From Phycisphaerae bacterium (GTDB lineage Bacteria; Planctomycetota; Phycisphaerae; UBA1845; Fen-1342), in the NCBI GenBank assembly GCA_022072445.1, contig JAJVHV010000001.1, forward strand, positions 1 through 64,000: 64,000 nucleotides of DNA, given 5' to 3'. Under the pieces are notes generated by a model. The model saw nothing but the letters and a program-made list of their open reading frames with translations. It was not told where the DNA came from and made no database searches. The first letter of the stretch is position 1. The number at the start of each line of letters is the position of its first letter. The position numbers were made by a program, and so were the translations under genes. Below, one piece after another: positions 40,901-48,834 of the stretch.

Positions 40901-42215
40901 CGGGAGCGCTGTTCGGAGCATCCAGTTCTTTCCGGACTCCCGCGAGCTGCTGCTGGTCCGGTCCAACGGGGTGCTGGCGACGTTCCGGGCCGAGGCCGGC
41001 GTTCAGACCTGGGCGACGCTGGAGTCGCCGGCGGCGGCGGTCGCGTTCGACGCGCGCGGACGGCGGGTCGCGGCTGCCTGCGACGATGGCGCCATCCGCG
41101 TCCTGAGCCGGACCGATGGTGCAACGATTGGCCGTATCAACGTCGGGCAGCGCGTCGCGTCGCTGTGCTATGACCCGCGCGGCGAGGTGCTGCTGGTTCG
41201 GCTGGCGAGCGGCGACATGCGGCTCTACGACGCGCTCAGTTTCGAGGCGATCGCCCAGAGCCGGCTGTCCGACAGCGGGGCGCACCCGGTGGCGCAGTGG
41301 TTCGCGGGAGGGGCGTCGATTCTGGCGTCGATGAATACCGGCGTCTGGGAGCTGCGCTTCGAACGAACCGATGCCGTCATCGAAGAGAACAAGCGCTACG
41401 CGCGGCAGCGCGACATCGTGCGCCACATGAACGATGGCGAGCTGGCCGCCGCCTGGGCCGCGGCGACCGGCTTCGAGACGCGCGAGGTCAAGGCCGCCGA
41501 GGCCGCGCAGCAGGAGGTGCTGTGCGCGATCCTGCGGCGGCGCGGGGCGGCGATTCCGTCGGACGCGAGCCGGCGCGTGAGCGAGACCGACAACCCGGTT
41601 GTGTTGGCGCGGCTGGGGAACGCGGCGTACGAGGGCGGGCGCTTTGCAATGGCGCGCGGCTGGCTGCGGGCCGCGGTGGAGAATTCGAGCGAGCTGCCCG
41701 ACGCATTGAGCCTGCGGCGGCTGGCGGAGTGCGACTATCTGATCGCGGACGACGCGGCGGCGGCGTTTGAGCTGGTGCTGTCGCAGCCCGACCTCGACCT
41801 GGCGGCGATTCCGACGGTGCAACTGGAGTGGACCGCGGCGCTCTATCGGCAGCAGCAGATGGCGCGCGTCCGCAGCGCCGCCGACCAGATTGGCCGGCAT
41901 CCGCGGATTCGCGATCGGTCCGACCTGGTGGCTACGACCGCGGCACGCTCGATCGGGGCGTACATCGCAGGAGGCGGCGTGCAGAGCCTGCTGTCGGCGG
42001 CGGTGACGCAGGTGGTCGCGAACTTCGCCGAGGGTTCGGCCGATTATCAGGACGATCCATACTTCTTCTCGGGGGAAATGGCGCTGGCGCGCGGCGACCG
42101 GGACGAGGCCCTGGCGCAATACCGCCGCTGCCTGGACGCGGCGCGTGATGATTGGCCGTCGAACTGGGCGCGCTACCGGATCGAGCGGCTGCTGGCGCCG
42201 GACGCACCGCCATAG
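37998..42215 (+). CDS. Giant Ser/Thr protein kinase with beta-propeller and helical repeats
   Basis: 1405 residues from ATG 37998. A Pro/Ser/Gly-rich head (1-65) is followed by an intact kinase domain (about 70-350): glycine loop RGGQGIVY, Lys 100 in VALK, HRDLKPSN with Asp about 193, DFG about 211 and the APE-equivalent MSPEQA. A coiled coil after the single membrane helix (about 376-396) is rich in Ala, Glu and Arg. Residues about 500-1150 are propeller-like repeats (VSPDGRLAAVCDTRTS, LSPDGEALLTVDSRG, AFDARGRRVAAACDDG), and the last 230 residues are helical, TPR-like (LARLGNAAYEGGRFAMARGW). Such kinase-WD40 fusions are typical of Planctomycetota. The extracytoplasmic part is probably the sensor; the ligand is unknown. 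Confidence 0.93.
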   Translation: MTPPSSHDPLRPEQAVSLGSSGRAPSGAGYSGVRVSPADKTGPDDVTRVAPSRGGGPPPGNDIEAPLIDGYAIHEEIYRGGQGIVYRATQLGTKREVALKVILEGPYAGDDARRRFEREVELAASLKHPNIVTILDSGVSHERYYFAMDFIRGQRLDRHFQSAHPSLVETLKLCEKIAHGVNFAHQRGVIHRDLKPSNIMIDADGEPQILDFGLAKHARQGAAHQTTVQLLSVTGQILGTVAYMSPEQAASPQDIDVRSDVYSLGVIFYEILLGQPPYPISGPLGEVLTNIARVEPSSPRSIRMQSRFGREIDDELSTILLKALEKEPDRRYQTAGDLASDIGRYLRGEPIEAKRASGLYMLRKTLRRYRVQTAAAGLMLAMVLGFLIVFAVLYQRERASRALAADKAQKAETARLAAEEAEQRERTARRDAEQLAGSLHKSVLRQKIQRGDVARAQGDLAGARDSYWEAFADTDDALTHWNLRQYYMETGEVSSHQLAMVETELAAVSPDGRLAAVCDTRTSLCVRDVLTDEILLWAPLPGAATCLGVDALGRTTVAGRGWLRVFERGVLKPRHVVELPDGFVAEGITTAAGGRLVYLADAERLMCIDLKRGEAAAEQRFNGRRTGPLAGSTTSNRCAVPTDAGVELFGLRGDGVLSAELIAATQGLYPRGVRFLDDDRLVVLTNVVTLVHLGGVGRGRSELLMAPAGTWDLLDVAPGASVVALAAEDGRVAVFRLDETGRDASFAGPPNRRVPRLPGEALAATQEWRVTHLGLRQVLLSPDGEALLTVDSRGTLTRWDVESPQRRRVLPRAVFDIGAARDGSTAALLDTDGRVTIIDRERVDQPRAIPGSRLIMRIAGLKPSDVSMSFDATGKRLLLRFGGMVQLVDVANERSIFGVSWAHADVPTLRQSALSDDGAVIAFCAESLAGDQQQIFLCRTDAARPAVGRRRLTAPELLAPAAEPVSLIGSAVRSIQFFPDSRELLLVRSNGVLATFRAEAGVQTWATLESPAAAVAFDARGRRVAAACDDGAIRVLSRTDGATIGRINVGQRVASLCYDPRGEVLLVRLASGDMRLYDALSFEAIAQSRLSDSGAHPVAQWFAGGASILASMNTGVWELRFERTDAVIEENKRYARQRDIVRHMNDGELAAAWAAATGFETREVKAAEAAQQEVLCAILRRRGAAIPSDASRRVSETDNPVVLARLGNAAYEGGRFAMARGWLRAAVENSSELPDALSLRRLAECDYLIADDAAAAFELVLSQPDLDLAAIPTVQLEWTAALYRQQQMARVRSAADQIGRHPRIRDRSDLVATTAARSIGAYIAGGGVQSLLSAAVTQVVANFAEGSADYQDDPYFFSGEMALARGDRDEALAQYRRCLDAARDDWPSNWARYRIERLLAPDAPP

Positions 42216-42353
42216 CGGCCGCAGCCTGTCATCTCACGGGTCGCGTGCGGGGTATTCGGACATCTCGTCAGATTCTGCAATCCGCATCGGGCGAAAAGAC
42301 ATCCGATTCATACACGCACGTGCGCGTGCGAATTGGATGAAGGGAGGAAAGAC

Positions 42354-43217
42354 GTGCGGTTCGCCATATCCGTGGCAACTCTTGTTGCCTGCGCCGGTTT
42401 CGCCGCCGGAGACGTAGTGACGCTTCCGGCGATGAAGGACAACACGATTTTTTCGGAGGGTGCGCTGAGCAACGGCGCCGGGCAGCACATGTTCGCCGGG
42501 CTGACGGCGTTTGGCGACAGCCGCCGGGCGCTGATCGCGTTCGACGTCGCCGGCGCGCTGCCGGCGGGGGCGACGGTTACCTCGGTGCAGCTCACGCTCC
42601 ATCTGTCGAAAACGGTCAGTGGTCCGGTACCGGTGGAGCTGCACCGGGCGTTGCAGGATTGGGGCGAAGGGGCCAGCGACGCGGCGGGAGAGGAGGGGCG
42701 CGGCATCGCCGCCGAGCCCGGCGACGCGACCTGGGACTTCCGCTTCTACGACACGGATGCGTGGTCTGCCGGCGGCGGAGACTTCGCCGCGGCGGCCAGC
42801 GCCATGGCCTTGGTTGGCGATCTGACCGAGGTCGGCCCGCACACCTGGGGTTCCACGCCCGCCATGGTCGCCGACGTGCAAGGGTGGCTCGACAATCCGG
42901 CGTCGAACGCGGGCTGGCTGATCCTCGGCGACGAGAGCACGGCCTCCACCGCCAAGCGCTTCGACACGCGCGAGTTTCCGACGTCGCCCGAGCGGCCGGC
43001 GCTGGTCGTCGAGTTCACGCCGCCGCCGCCCTGCGTGCCGTGCGACGCGAATTGTGATGGTTCGATCAATGGCTTTGACGTCGATCCATTCGTCGGACTG
43101 CTGACGGGCGGCGCCAATCCGTGCTCGAGCTGCGCGGGCGACGTGAACGGCGACGGATCGGTCGACGGGTTTGACATTGACGGATTCGTCGACGCCCTGC
43201 TGGGCGCGGGGTGCTGA
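42354..43217 (+). CDS. Secreted DNRLRE-like protein with C-terminal dockerin-like EF-hands
   Basis: 287 residues from GTG 42354 with GGAGG six nt upstream; a TTG further upstream is rejected. A signal peptide ends FAAGD near residue 20. Residues about 22-220 resemble the DNRLRE/CBM96 beta-sandwich (MKDNTIFSEGALSNGAGQHM, RRALIAFDVAG, VTSVQLTLHLSK, WLDNPASNAGWLILGDE). The last 60 residues carry two EF-hand-like loops, DANCDGSINGFDVDPF and DVNGDGSVDGFDIDGF, with Cys pairs around them. It may attach to a cell-surface partner, though no cohesin is in the window. Confidence 0.85.
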   Translation: MRFAISVATLVACAGFAAGDVVTLPAMKDNTIFSEGALSNGAGQHMFAGLTAFGDSRRALIAFDVAGALPAGATVTSVQLTLHLSKTVSGPVPVELHRALQDWGEGASDAAGEEGRGIAAEPGDATWDFRFYDTDAWSAGGGDFAAAASAMALVGDLTEVGPHTWGSTPAMVADVQGWLDNPASNAGWLILGDESTASTAKRFDTREFPTSPERPALVVEFTPPPPCVPCDANCDGSINGFDVDPFVGLLTGGANPCSSCAGDVNGDGSVDGFDIDGFVDALLGAGC

Positions 43218-43379
43218 ACCGTTTTGGTTCATCCGGCGCAGAACGACACACGCGACGAAACGCCACTACGCGTGGCCACAGAGGGCCGGCGCCACGGTGC
43301 GTGCTTGCGGGGGGCCGGCGCTGCGACGCGGGCCAACGGCCGGCACCCCAAACGTGGGGTTGACCCTCATCAACAGAAA

Positions 43380-43403
43380 CGGGCAGGCGTCTCTGCCTGC
43401 CCG
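43380..43403. terminator. Perfect 9-bp hairpin between convergent genes
   Basis: CGGGCAGGC (43380-43388) pairs with GCCTGCCCG (43395-43403) across a 6-nt loop GTCTCT. It lies between the DNRLRE-like gene and the convergent coiled-coil gene and could serve both. No T run follows. Confidence 0.55.
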
Positions 43404-43445
43404 TAGCTACTCCTGATTGGTGCGCCCGACCGCCGCCGGGTCAGC

Positions 43446-43745
43446 TCACTCCGAGTTTCCCCCGCCATTCCCGTTGCCGTTCCCGCCGTTGGGATCCTGC
43501 TCCAGCATCTTCCGCAGATACTCGTTCTCGCGCCGGGTCGCCTCCAGATCGAACATCAGATACTTGATCGACAGCCGCAGCGAGTCGATGCTGTCCTGAA
43601 GGCTGCTGACCGTCCGCTTGATGTCGTCGTGCCGCTTCTTGGTCTCCGCCGCGAGCGACCGCAGCTTGTCGCGCTCGCTGGCGGGCAGCGTCTCGATCTC
43701 CGCGATCAACTCCGATAGCCGCTTCTGAAATGTTGCCTCATCCAT
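43446..43745 (-). CDS. Small coiled-coil protein
   Basis: 99 residues from ATG 43745-43743, with GGAGG eight nt upstream. The protein is almost all helical and charged (LSELIAEIETLPASERDKL, LRSLAAETKKRHDDIKR, SLQDSIDSLRLSIKYLMFDL), then EATRRENEYLRKMLEQ, and ends in a Gly/Asn tail. No signal peptide or enzyme motif. It appears to be a cytoplasmic coiled-coil protein, perhaps an oligomeric structural factor. I do not recognise a family. Confidence 0.8.
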   Translation of the reverse strand: MDEATFQKRLSELIAEIETLPASERDKLRSLAAETKKRHDDIKRTVSSLQDSIDSLRLSIKYLMFDLEATRRENEYLRKMLEQDPNGGNGNGNGGGNSE

Positions 43746-44200
43746 CGCTTCTTCCTCCGGAGAAATTGCGGAGTGGACGCGTCCGTTCCCAGGCGTCCGC
43801 GGCCGTGCGACTTTGCCGCGACCCTCCCTCCGGATCGCAGCGGCGTCGCCCCCTGACGTTGCATTCTACGGCACGCCGCGCGCGACATTCCACCGCACCC
43901 GCCGCGATCGCGACGTGCGGGCCGAGGTCGCATTTGTTATGGGAATCCGATCCCGCTTCCGACAGAAGCTCACCCGCCGAAGGTCCGCAATTCGCAGCAG
44001 CGGCGAGTGGTGATGTCAGGAAACGGAACACCACAGCCTCTCAACGTGCCTCCGGCATTATATCAATTACACGCTCCGCTCCGCACAGAATCTGGTTTTC
44101 CGCCCGGCGCAATCCAAGAACGTTGGTCGCTACCGCGTTCGGCCGCACAATCCCCTCGTCGCTGCGTCGCTGCGTCGCTTATACTCCCTCCGAGCGATCA
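43746..44200. other. Gene-free stretch between divergent genes
   Basis: 455 nt between the start of the coiled-coil gene and the hydrolase. An open frame continues through it in the hydrolase frame but its sequence is not protein-like. I see no clear promoter, repeat or RNA gene. Confidence 0.4.
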
Positions 44201-45367
44201 ATGTCCGCCGACGCCGCCCAGGTCGAGTTCACCGCCCGCGATGGCGCGCTGCTTCGCTGCAAGCGCCGCCACGCCGCCGGCCCGCCCGTCATCCTGCTAC
44301 ACGGCCTGGCCGCCAACGCCGAAATCTGGGACCTGCCCGAACTCCAATCGGCCGATTTCCACTACGTCCCGCTCGGCCTCTTCCTGCACCGCGCCGGCTA
44401 CGACGTCTGGATGCCCAGCTTTCGCGGCCACGGCGTGGGACCATTGGCCAGCCAGGCGGCCGCGGGCCAGACGGACTGGTGCGTCGACGATTTCGTCGCG
44501 TTCGACCTGCCCGCGATCGTCGCCCACGTGCGCGAAGCGCGCCGCGCCAACCCGTTCGTCCTCGGCTCCAGCATGGGCGCCATGGTCCTGGCCGGATATC
44601 TCCAGGGCGCCGGCCTCACGTCCGAGCCCGCGGCCCGCGTGGTCGCCGATCCGTCGCTCGCCGCCGCGCGGCAGCTGGAGCTCCGCGGCGCGATCTTCAT
44701 GCAATTCCCGCCCGCCCTCCGCTGGCCGACCAGCTTCTACGGGCAGGACGGCCGCCTCCGCTGGCAGGAGTTCACACGCTGGGACCCGCGCGACAATGCC
44801 GCCAATCTCCCGTTCGAACTGCTGGCCCGCTCGCGCTGGCTCGACGGGCTCATCGGCATGATCGGCGAAATCCCGCTCGACTGGCTGCGCGGCCCCTTGA
44901 ATTGGCCCGACCTGCCCGCGCCGATCGGCCCGATCGCCGACCGCGTCGAGCAGCTCGTCGCCAGCGCCGCCGCCGAATTCGTCAAACGCTTCAGCGGCGG
45001 GTCGAATCACCGCGCGGAAATCTGGCGCGGTGGACGCCTGAGTGCGCTGGAGAGCATGAAAGCCGGCGTGCTCCGGCAGATGGCGCAGTCCGTCCGCGCG
45101 CGGGCCTTCGTCAGCCTGCGCGGCAAGGCGCCGCACGTCTATTCCGAGCATTATGAGTCCATCGTCCTGCCGCTGTTCGTGCTCGCCGGCGGCCGCGACC
45201 GCATCGCCCATCCCGACATCACGCGGGCCGCGTTTTTCGAGCGTGTCCGCTCCGCCGATCGCGAGATGACGGTCTTTCCCGAGCTGGCCCACGGCGAATT
45301 CGAAGCGGCGCCGGTCGCCTGTCAGCGCGCCTACCCCCCCATCGCCGACTGGCTCGCGCGACACTGA
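44201..45367 (+). CDS. Alpha/beta hydrolase
   Basis: 388 residues from ATG 44201 (MSADAAQVEFTARDG). Oxyanion-hole strand is PPVILLHGLAANAEIWD. The nucleophile elbow is LGSSMGAM (Ser about 127), and the acid/His region is LPLFVLAGGRDRIAH and ELAHGEF near residue 365. The lid region (about 155-290) is longer than in small esterases. There is no signal peptide, so it is probably cytoplasmic. The class covers esterases, thioesterases and dehalogenases, and the substrate cannot be told. No convincing ribosome-binding site is seen. Confidence 0.88.
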   Translation: MSADAAQVEFTARDGALLRCKRRHAAGPPVILLHGLAANAEIWDLPELQSADFHYVPLGLFLHRAGYDVWMPSFRGHGVGPLASQAAAGQTDWCVDDFVAFDLPAIVAHVREARRANPFVLGSSMGAMVLAGYLQGAGLTSEPAARVVADPSLAAARQLELRGAIFMQFPPALRWPTSFYGQDGRLRWQEFTRWDPRDNAANLPFELLARSRWLDGLIGMIGEIPLDWLRGPLNWPDLPAPIGPIADRVEQLVASAAAEFVKRFSGGSNHRAEIWRGGRLSALESMKAGVLRQMAQSVRARAFVSLRGKAPHVYSEHYESIVLPLFVLAGGRDRIAHPDITRAAFFERVRSADREMTVFPELAHGEFEAAPVACQRAYPPIADWLARH

Positions 45368-45704
45368 ATGCTCAACCGTTGAAACTGTCCGATCGGAGTG
45401 TGGGTGGCTTGGATGGCGTGCTCTCGCCCGGTGGCGTGCTCTCGCCCGGCGGGCCGTCAGGCGTGAGCATGCCGTGGTCGAACGAGATCGGCGTTGCGCG
45501 CCGATAGCAGCATGCTTACGCCTGGCGGCGAAAGCACGCCACACGGGCGAGAGTATGCCACGCGTTCGACCGCGCCGGGCATCAGAGACGCGGGCGGATA
45601 TAATTCGCTGGCGTCAGCGACGGCTGGTCGGCGTCTGCACCGGCGGTCGTCGTTCGAAGGGCGCATCGCCGGAGTTTCGGATTCGTGTCGAGCGGAGGAA
45701 GCGC
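45368..45704. other. Intergenic region dominated by a long inverted repeat
   Basis: 337 nt between the hydrolase and the glycosyltransferase; structure described at 45414-45560. No gene is seen. Confidence 0.6.
45414..45560. repeat. Long imperfect inverted repeat with an inner hairpin
   Basis: Left arm 45414-45472 contains two direct copies of GGCGTGCTCTCGCCCGG-type sequence and ends GGCGTGAGCATGC. Right arm 45510-45560 begins GCATGCTTACGCC and ends GGGCGAGAGTATGCCA, its imperfect complement. Inside, ATCGGCG (45487-45493) and CGCCGAT (45499-45505) form a perfect hairpin. A 9-bp inverted pair, GGTCGAACG (45476-45484) and CGTTCGACC (45563-45571), overlaps the arms. Confidence 0.8.
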
Positions 45705-46451
45705 ATGAGACATCTGATTGCGATGCCGGTCTACAACGAAGCGCGGCACCTGGAGCGCGTGCTGCGGAAGGTGAAGGAGGTGGCGCGTGACGTGCTCGTC
45801 GTGGACGACGGCTCGACCGACGCGACACCGGCGATTCTGGCACAGTTCCCGGGTCTGCGGGTGATCCGTCATGGCGAGAACCTGGGCTACGGGCAGAGCG
45901 TGATCGACGCGCTGCGATTCGCCGACCGGAAGCGGTACGAGTGGGTCGTGACGATCGACTGCGACGAGCAGCACGAGCCGGAGCAGATTCCGGAATTCGT
46001 GCGGGCCATGCTGCGCAACGACGCCGACGTGATCAGCGGCTCGCGCTATTGCCTGGAGTATCCGGAGGACGACGCACCGCCCGAAGACCGCCGCCGCATC
46101 AACCGCGCCATCACCGACCTGCTGAACCAGCTCCTGGGGCTGCGGCTGACCGACTCGTTCTGCGGCTTCAAGGCGCACCGGCTGTCGGCGATGCGGCGGC
46201 TGGCGCTGGATGAGGCGGGCTATGCCTTTCCGCTGCAGTTCTGGGTGCAGGCGGCCCGCGGCGGTGCTCGCATCTGCGAGATTCCGGTGCGCCGAATCTA
46301 CCGTGACGCCGACCGGCAGTTCGGCGACGGGCTGGATGAGCCCGCGCGGCGGCTGGAGCACTATCTGGAGGTGCTGCTGAGGGAGCTGCGGCGTCCCGCC
46401 GCCGCCCCGGCACAGGACAACGCCGCCGTCGCGGGTTGCTGTCGCTGCTGA
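45705..46451 (+). CDS. Family 2 glycosyltransferase
   Basis: 248 residues from ATG 45705 with GGAGG six nt upstream. GT-A fold: start HLIAMPVYNEARHLERVL, nucleotide-binding VLVVDDGSTDATP, and the metal-binding motif in the VTIDCDEQHEP segment (Asp-x-Asp-like DCD). The acceptor-side region RLTDSFCGFKAHRLSAM is typical of dolichyl-phosphate mannosyltransferase-like GT2 enzymes. No C-terminal membrane helices, so it is the DPM1/short type. The Cys-rich tail (AVAGCCRC) is odd. Its stop overlaps the start of the next gene by one base. Confidence 0.92.
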   Translation: MRHLIAMPVYNEARHLERVLRKVKEVARDVLVVDDGSTDATPAILAQFPGLRVIRHGENLGYGQSVIDALRFADRKRYEWVVTIDCDEQHEPEQIPEFVRAMLRNDADVISGSRYCLEYPEDDAPPEDRRRINRAITDLLNQLLGLRLTDSFCGFKAHRLSAMRRLALDEAGYAFPLQFWVQAARGGARICEIPVRRIYRDADRQFGDGLDEPARRLEHYLEVLLRELRRPAAAPAQDNAAVAGCCRC

Positions 46452-47986
46452 TGAGCGTGTCATCCGTCTACTCGGCGCCGCGCGAGCACATGGGTGTGCT
46501 GCTGGAGCCGGCCGACGCTGGCCGGCGGCTGGCGGCGCGCGGCGCGCCACCCGGTTTCACCATCCTGAACGCCGACAGCCGACTGCTGAGCGCGTCGTTG
46601 CGCGGCCGGCTCGAGCTGCGCGGTCCGGTGGTTGTCACCGGACATCAGGCCGAGTTTTTTCACGCCGGCGTGTTCGCCAAAGTCATCGCAGCGGAGCGAG
46701 TGGCGGCGCTGAGCGGCGGCTCGCACGTGTTTCTGACGGTCGACTTCGACCGGCTGCGCTCGGCGGACATCGCCGTGCCGCAGCGCACGCCGGCCGGTGC
46801 CCGGCAGGTGGCCGTGACCTACGCCGAGCGTACCGACGATGAGGCGTGCGAGCGGCTTCCGCGCCTCGCGCGCGAGCACTGGCTCGACGTGTTCGCGCGC
46901 GTCGGCGCGTGCCTGGAGGACTACGCGGCCAGCGCCCTGGGGGCCTACGCCGACGCGTTTCTTGAAACGCCGGACGGCACGATCGACTTCTGCGAGGCGA
47001 CGGCGCGCGGACGAGGAGGCGTCGAGCGAAGCCTGGGTCTGCGGCCGGCGCGCGAGCTGCGGGCGTCGCGCTTGGCGGAGACGCCCGAGTTTCTGGCTTT
47101 TGCGGCGCACATTGTGCGCGACGCGCGCGACTTTGCGACAGCCTACAATCGGGCACAGGCCGACTATCGCCGCCGATGGCACGAGCGTCATCCGGGCCGG
47201 CCGGTGCCGCCCCTGACGATCGAGACCGGTCGCGTGGAGTGCCCGTTCTGGCTGGTGGGCAGGTCGGGCCAGCGACGGCGGATGTACGCGGCGGAGCGTG
47301 GCGAACAAATCGAGCTCTTCGCCGGCGATGAGACGATCGGCAGCCTGCGGCGCGGTGCGCTGGGCGACGTGGCGGGCGTCGCGGCGGTCTGGTCGACGGC
47401 GCTGCCGACGTGGAGCCTTCGACCGCGGGCGCTGACGCTGTCGGCTTTTGCACGGTTGCTGCTCGCCGACCTGTTCGTTCACGGCATCGGCGGCGCCCGG
47501 TACGACGAGATGACGGAGTCGTTCGTGGAGGCGTATTTCGGGACACAGGCTGCTCCGATGGCGTGCGTGACAGCGACGCTGGAGCTGTTCCCCGAGGCGG
47601 CCCGCGACGGCGTCGTCGAGTTGCGGCGGGCGCGAGCGCGGAGCCGCGACCTGCGCTTCAATCCGCAACGGCACTTGCGCGAGATTCCCGCGGAGCTGCG
47701 CCGCAGCCGCGAAGAGCTCGTGGCGCGCGGCGAGCAGCTTCGAGCCGAGCGGCCCCGGGATCGCGCTGCGCGGCGCGAGGTGTACCAGTCGCTGCGGCGC
47801 GTCAACGAACAGATTCTGCGCGGCGACGCGTGGCGGCCGGCGGAGTATGACCGGATCGCGGCGCAGGCCGAGGAGGCGCTGCTCGAGGCGCGCGTCCAGC
47901 ACGAGCGCGAGTATTTCTTCGCGCTGCACGCGCGCGAGGCGCTGTCGGCGCTGGTTCGCGCGATCGGCGCGCGGATCGAGGCGTGA
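46451..47986 (+). CDS. Conserved hypothetical protein, distantly BshC-like
   Basis: 511 residues from ATG 46451, sharing one base with the glycosyltransferase stop. The segment VVTGHQAEFFHAGVFAKVIA resembles the conserved GQQxGLFGGPxYTxxK region of bacillithiol synthase BshC. Later, ALTLSAFARLLLADLFVHGI and GGARYDEMTESF are strong landmarks, and the C-terminal 110 residues are a charged coiled coil (LRRSREELVARGEQLRAERP), also a BshC trait. BshC adds cysteine to glucosaminyl-malate. No BshA or BshB gene is in the window, and the first motif has His in place of the first Gln, so function is uncertain. Confidence 0.6.
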   Translation: MSVSSVYSAPREHMGVLLEPADAGRRLAARGAPPGFTILNADSRLLSASLRGRLELRGPVVVTGHQAEFFHAGVFAKVIAAERVAALSGGSHVFLTVDFDRLRSADIAVPQRTPAGARQVAVTYAERTDDEACERLPRLAREHWLDVFARVGACLEDYAASALGAYADAFLETPDGTIDFCEATARGRGGVERSLGLRPARELRASRLAETPEFLAFAAHIVRDARDFATAYNRAQADYRRRWHERHPGRPVPPLTIETGRVECPFWLVGRSGQRRRMYAAERGEQIELFAGDETIGSLRRGALGDVAGVAAVWSTALPTWSLRPRALTLSAFARLLLADLFVHGIGGARYDEMTESFVEAYFGTQAAPMACVTATLELFPEAARDGVVELRRARARSRDLRFNPQRHLREIPAELRRSREELVARGEQLRAERPRDRAARREVYQSLRRVNEQILRGDAWRPAEYDRIAAQAEEALLEARVQHEREYFFALHAREALSALVRAIGARIEA

Positions 47987-48197
47987 CGGTGCCCGACGCG
48001 AGCGCGCGCCCGCGGCGATTTCCCGCCGGTTTCGCGGTTGGGTTCTATAATGGTGCTACCTGCGGCGCGGGCGGCAGGACGAGCCGCGAAACAGAACGCC
48101 GGCGCGGCGGCGACGTGCGGTGAAATCACGGAACGGAGCGAGCGCGGGCCGACGGCAGGACCGCGAGCAAACAGACGGCCGACACAAGGAGCGAACG

Positions 48198-48731
48198 ATG
48201 CCAAGATTGACGGTGGTCGACCCATCGACGGCGACAGGAAAGGTGAAGGAGATCTTCGACGGCCCGCTCAAGGGCAAGCACCTGAACATTTTCCGCGGGC
48301 TGGCGAATTCGCCGGCGGCGCTGCAGGGGTATCTCGGAATCTCCGGAGCGCTGAAGGAGGGGCTGCTGAGCGCCAAGGAGCGCGAAGTGATCGCCCTGAC
48401 GCTGGCGGAGATGAACCAGTGCGCGTATTGCCTGGCGGCACACACCGCGATCGGCAAGGGCGCCGGAATGAGCGAGCAGGACACGATCGACGCCCGCAAG
48501 GGCAAGCTCGGCGACCCGAAGACCGCCGCCCTGCGGCAATTCGTCATCACGCTGCACGAGAAGAAGGGATTCGTGGGCGACGACGCGCTGAAGACATTTC
48601 GCGCGGCCGGCTTCAGCGACGGCCACGTCGCCGAGGTGATCGCCAACTACGCCCTGAACATCTACACAAACTACTTCAATCACGTGAACGACACGACCGT
48701 CGATTTCCCGGCGGCGCCAAAGCTGAGCTGA
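48198..48731 (+). CDS. AhpD-like carboxymuconolactone decarboxylase-family protein
   Basis: 177 residues from ATG 48198, with AAGGAG six nt upstream. The AhpD-fold redox motif is EMNQCAYCLAAH: Glu 71, Cys 75, Cys 78, His 82, all the residues used by alkylhydroperoxidase AhpD. The C-terminal half (VAEVIANYALNIYTNYFNHV) matches the uncharacterised peroxidase-related branch. It probably reduces peroxides or acts as a redox adaptor. It stands alone, followed by a strong hairpin. Confidence 0.93.
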   Translation: MPRLTVVDPSTATGKVKEIFDGPLKGKHLNIFRGLANSPAALQGYLGISGALKEGLLSAKEREVIALTLAEMNQCAYCLAAHTAIGKGAGMSEQDTIDARKGKLGDPKTAALRQFVITLHEKKGFVGDDALKTFRAAGFSDGHVAEVIANYALNIYTNYFNHVNDTTVDFPAAPKLS

Positions 48732-48762
48732 CGCGCGGCGGATTGTGTTACAGATAAGAGAC

Positions 48763-48797
48763 GGCCCGGCGAGCTTTCGAATGCCTCGCCGGGCCGC
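48763..48797. terminator. Perfect 12-bp hairpin between convergent genes
   Basis: CGGCCCGGCGAG (48763-48774) pairs with CTCGCCGGGCCG (48786-48797) across an 11-nt loop. On the minus strand it is followed by a pyrimidine-rich TCTCTTATCT. Likely a bidirectional terminator for the AhpD-like and dockerin genes. Confidence 0.7.
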
Positions 48798-48834
48798 GAT
48801 GCTTTGACCGAACTTCTACAGCACCGGCACGCTG

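Noticed and set aside
37965-42119. 1384-residue open frame antisense to the giant kinase
   Set aside because: Arg/His-rich shadow of the kinase; no recognisable domain.
45414-45560. Insertion sequence
   Set aside because: Inverted arms are present but there is no transposase and the element is under 200 nt; at most a non-autonomous element.
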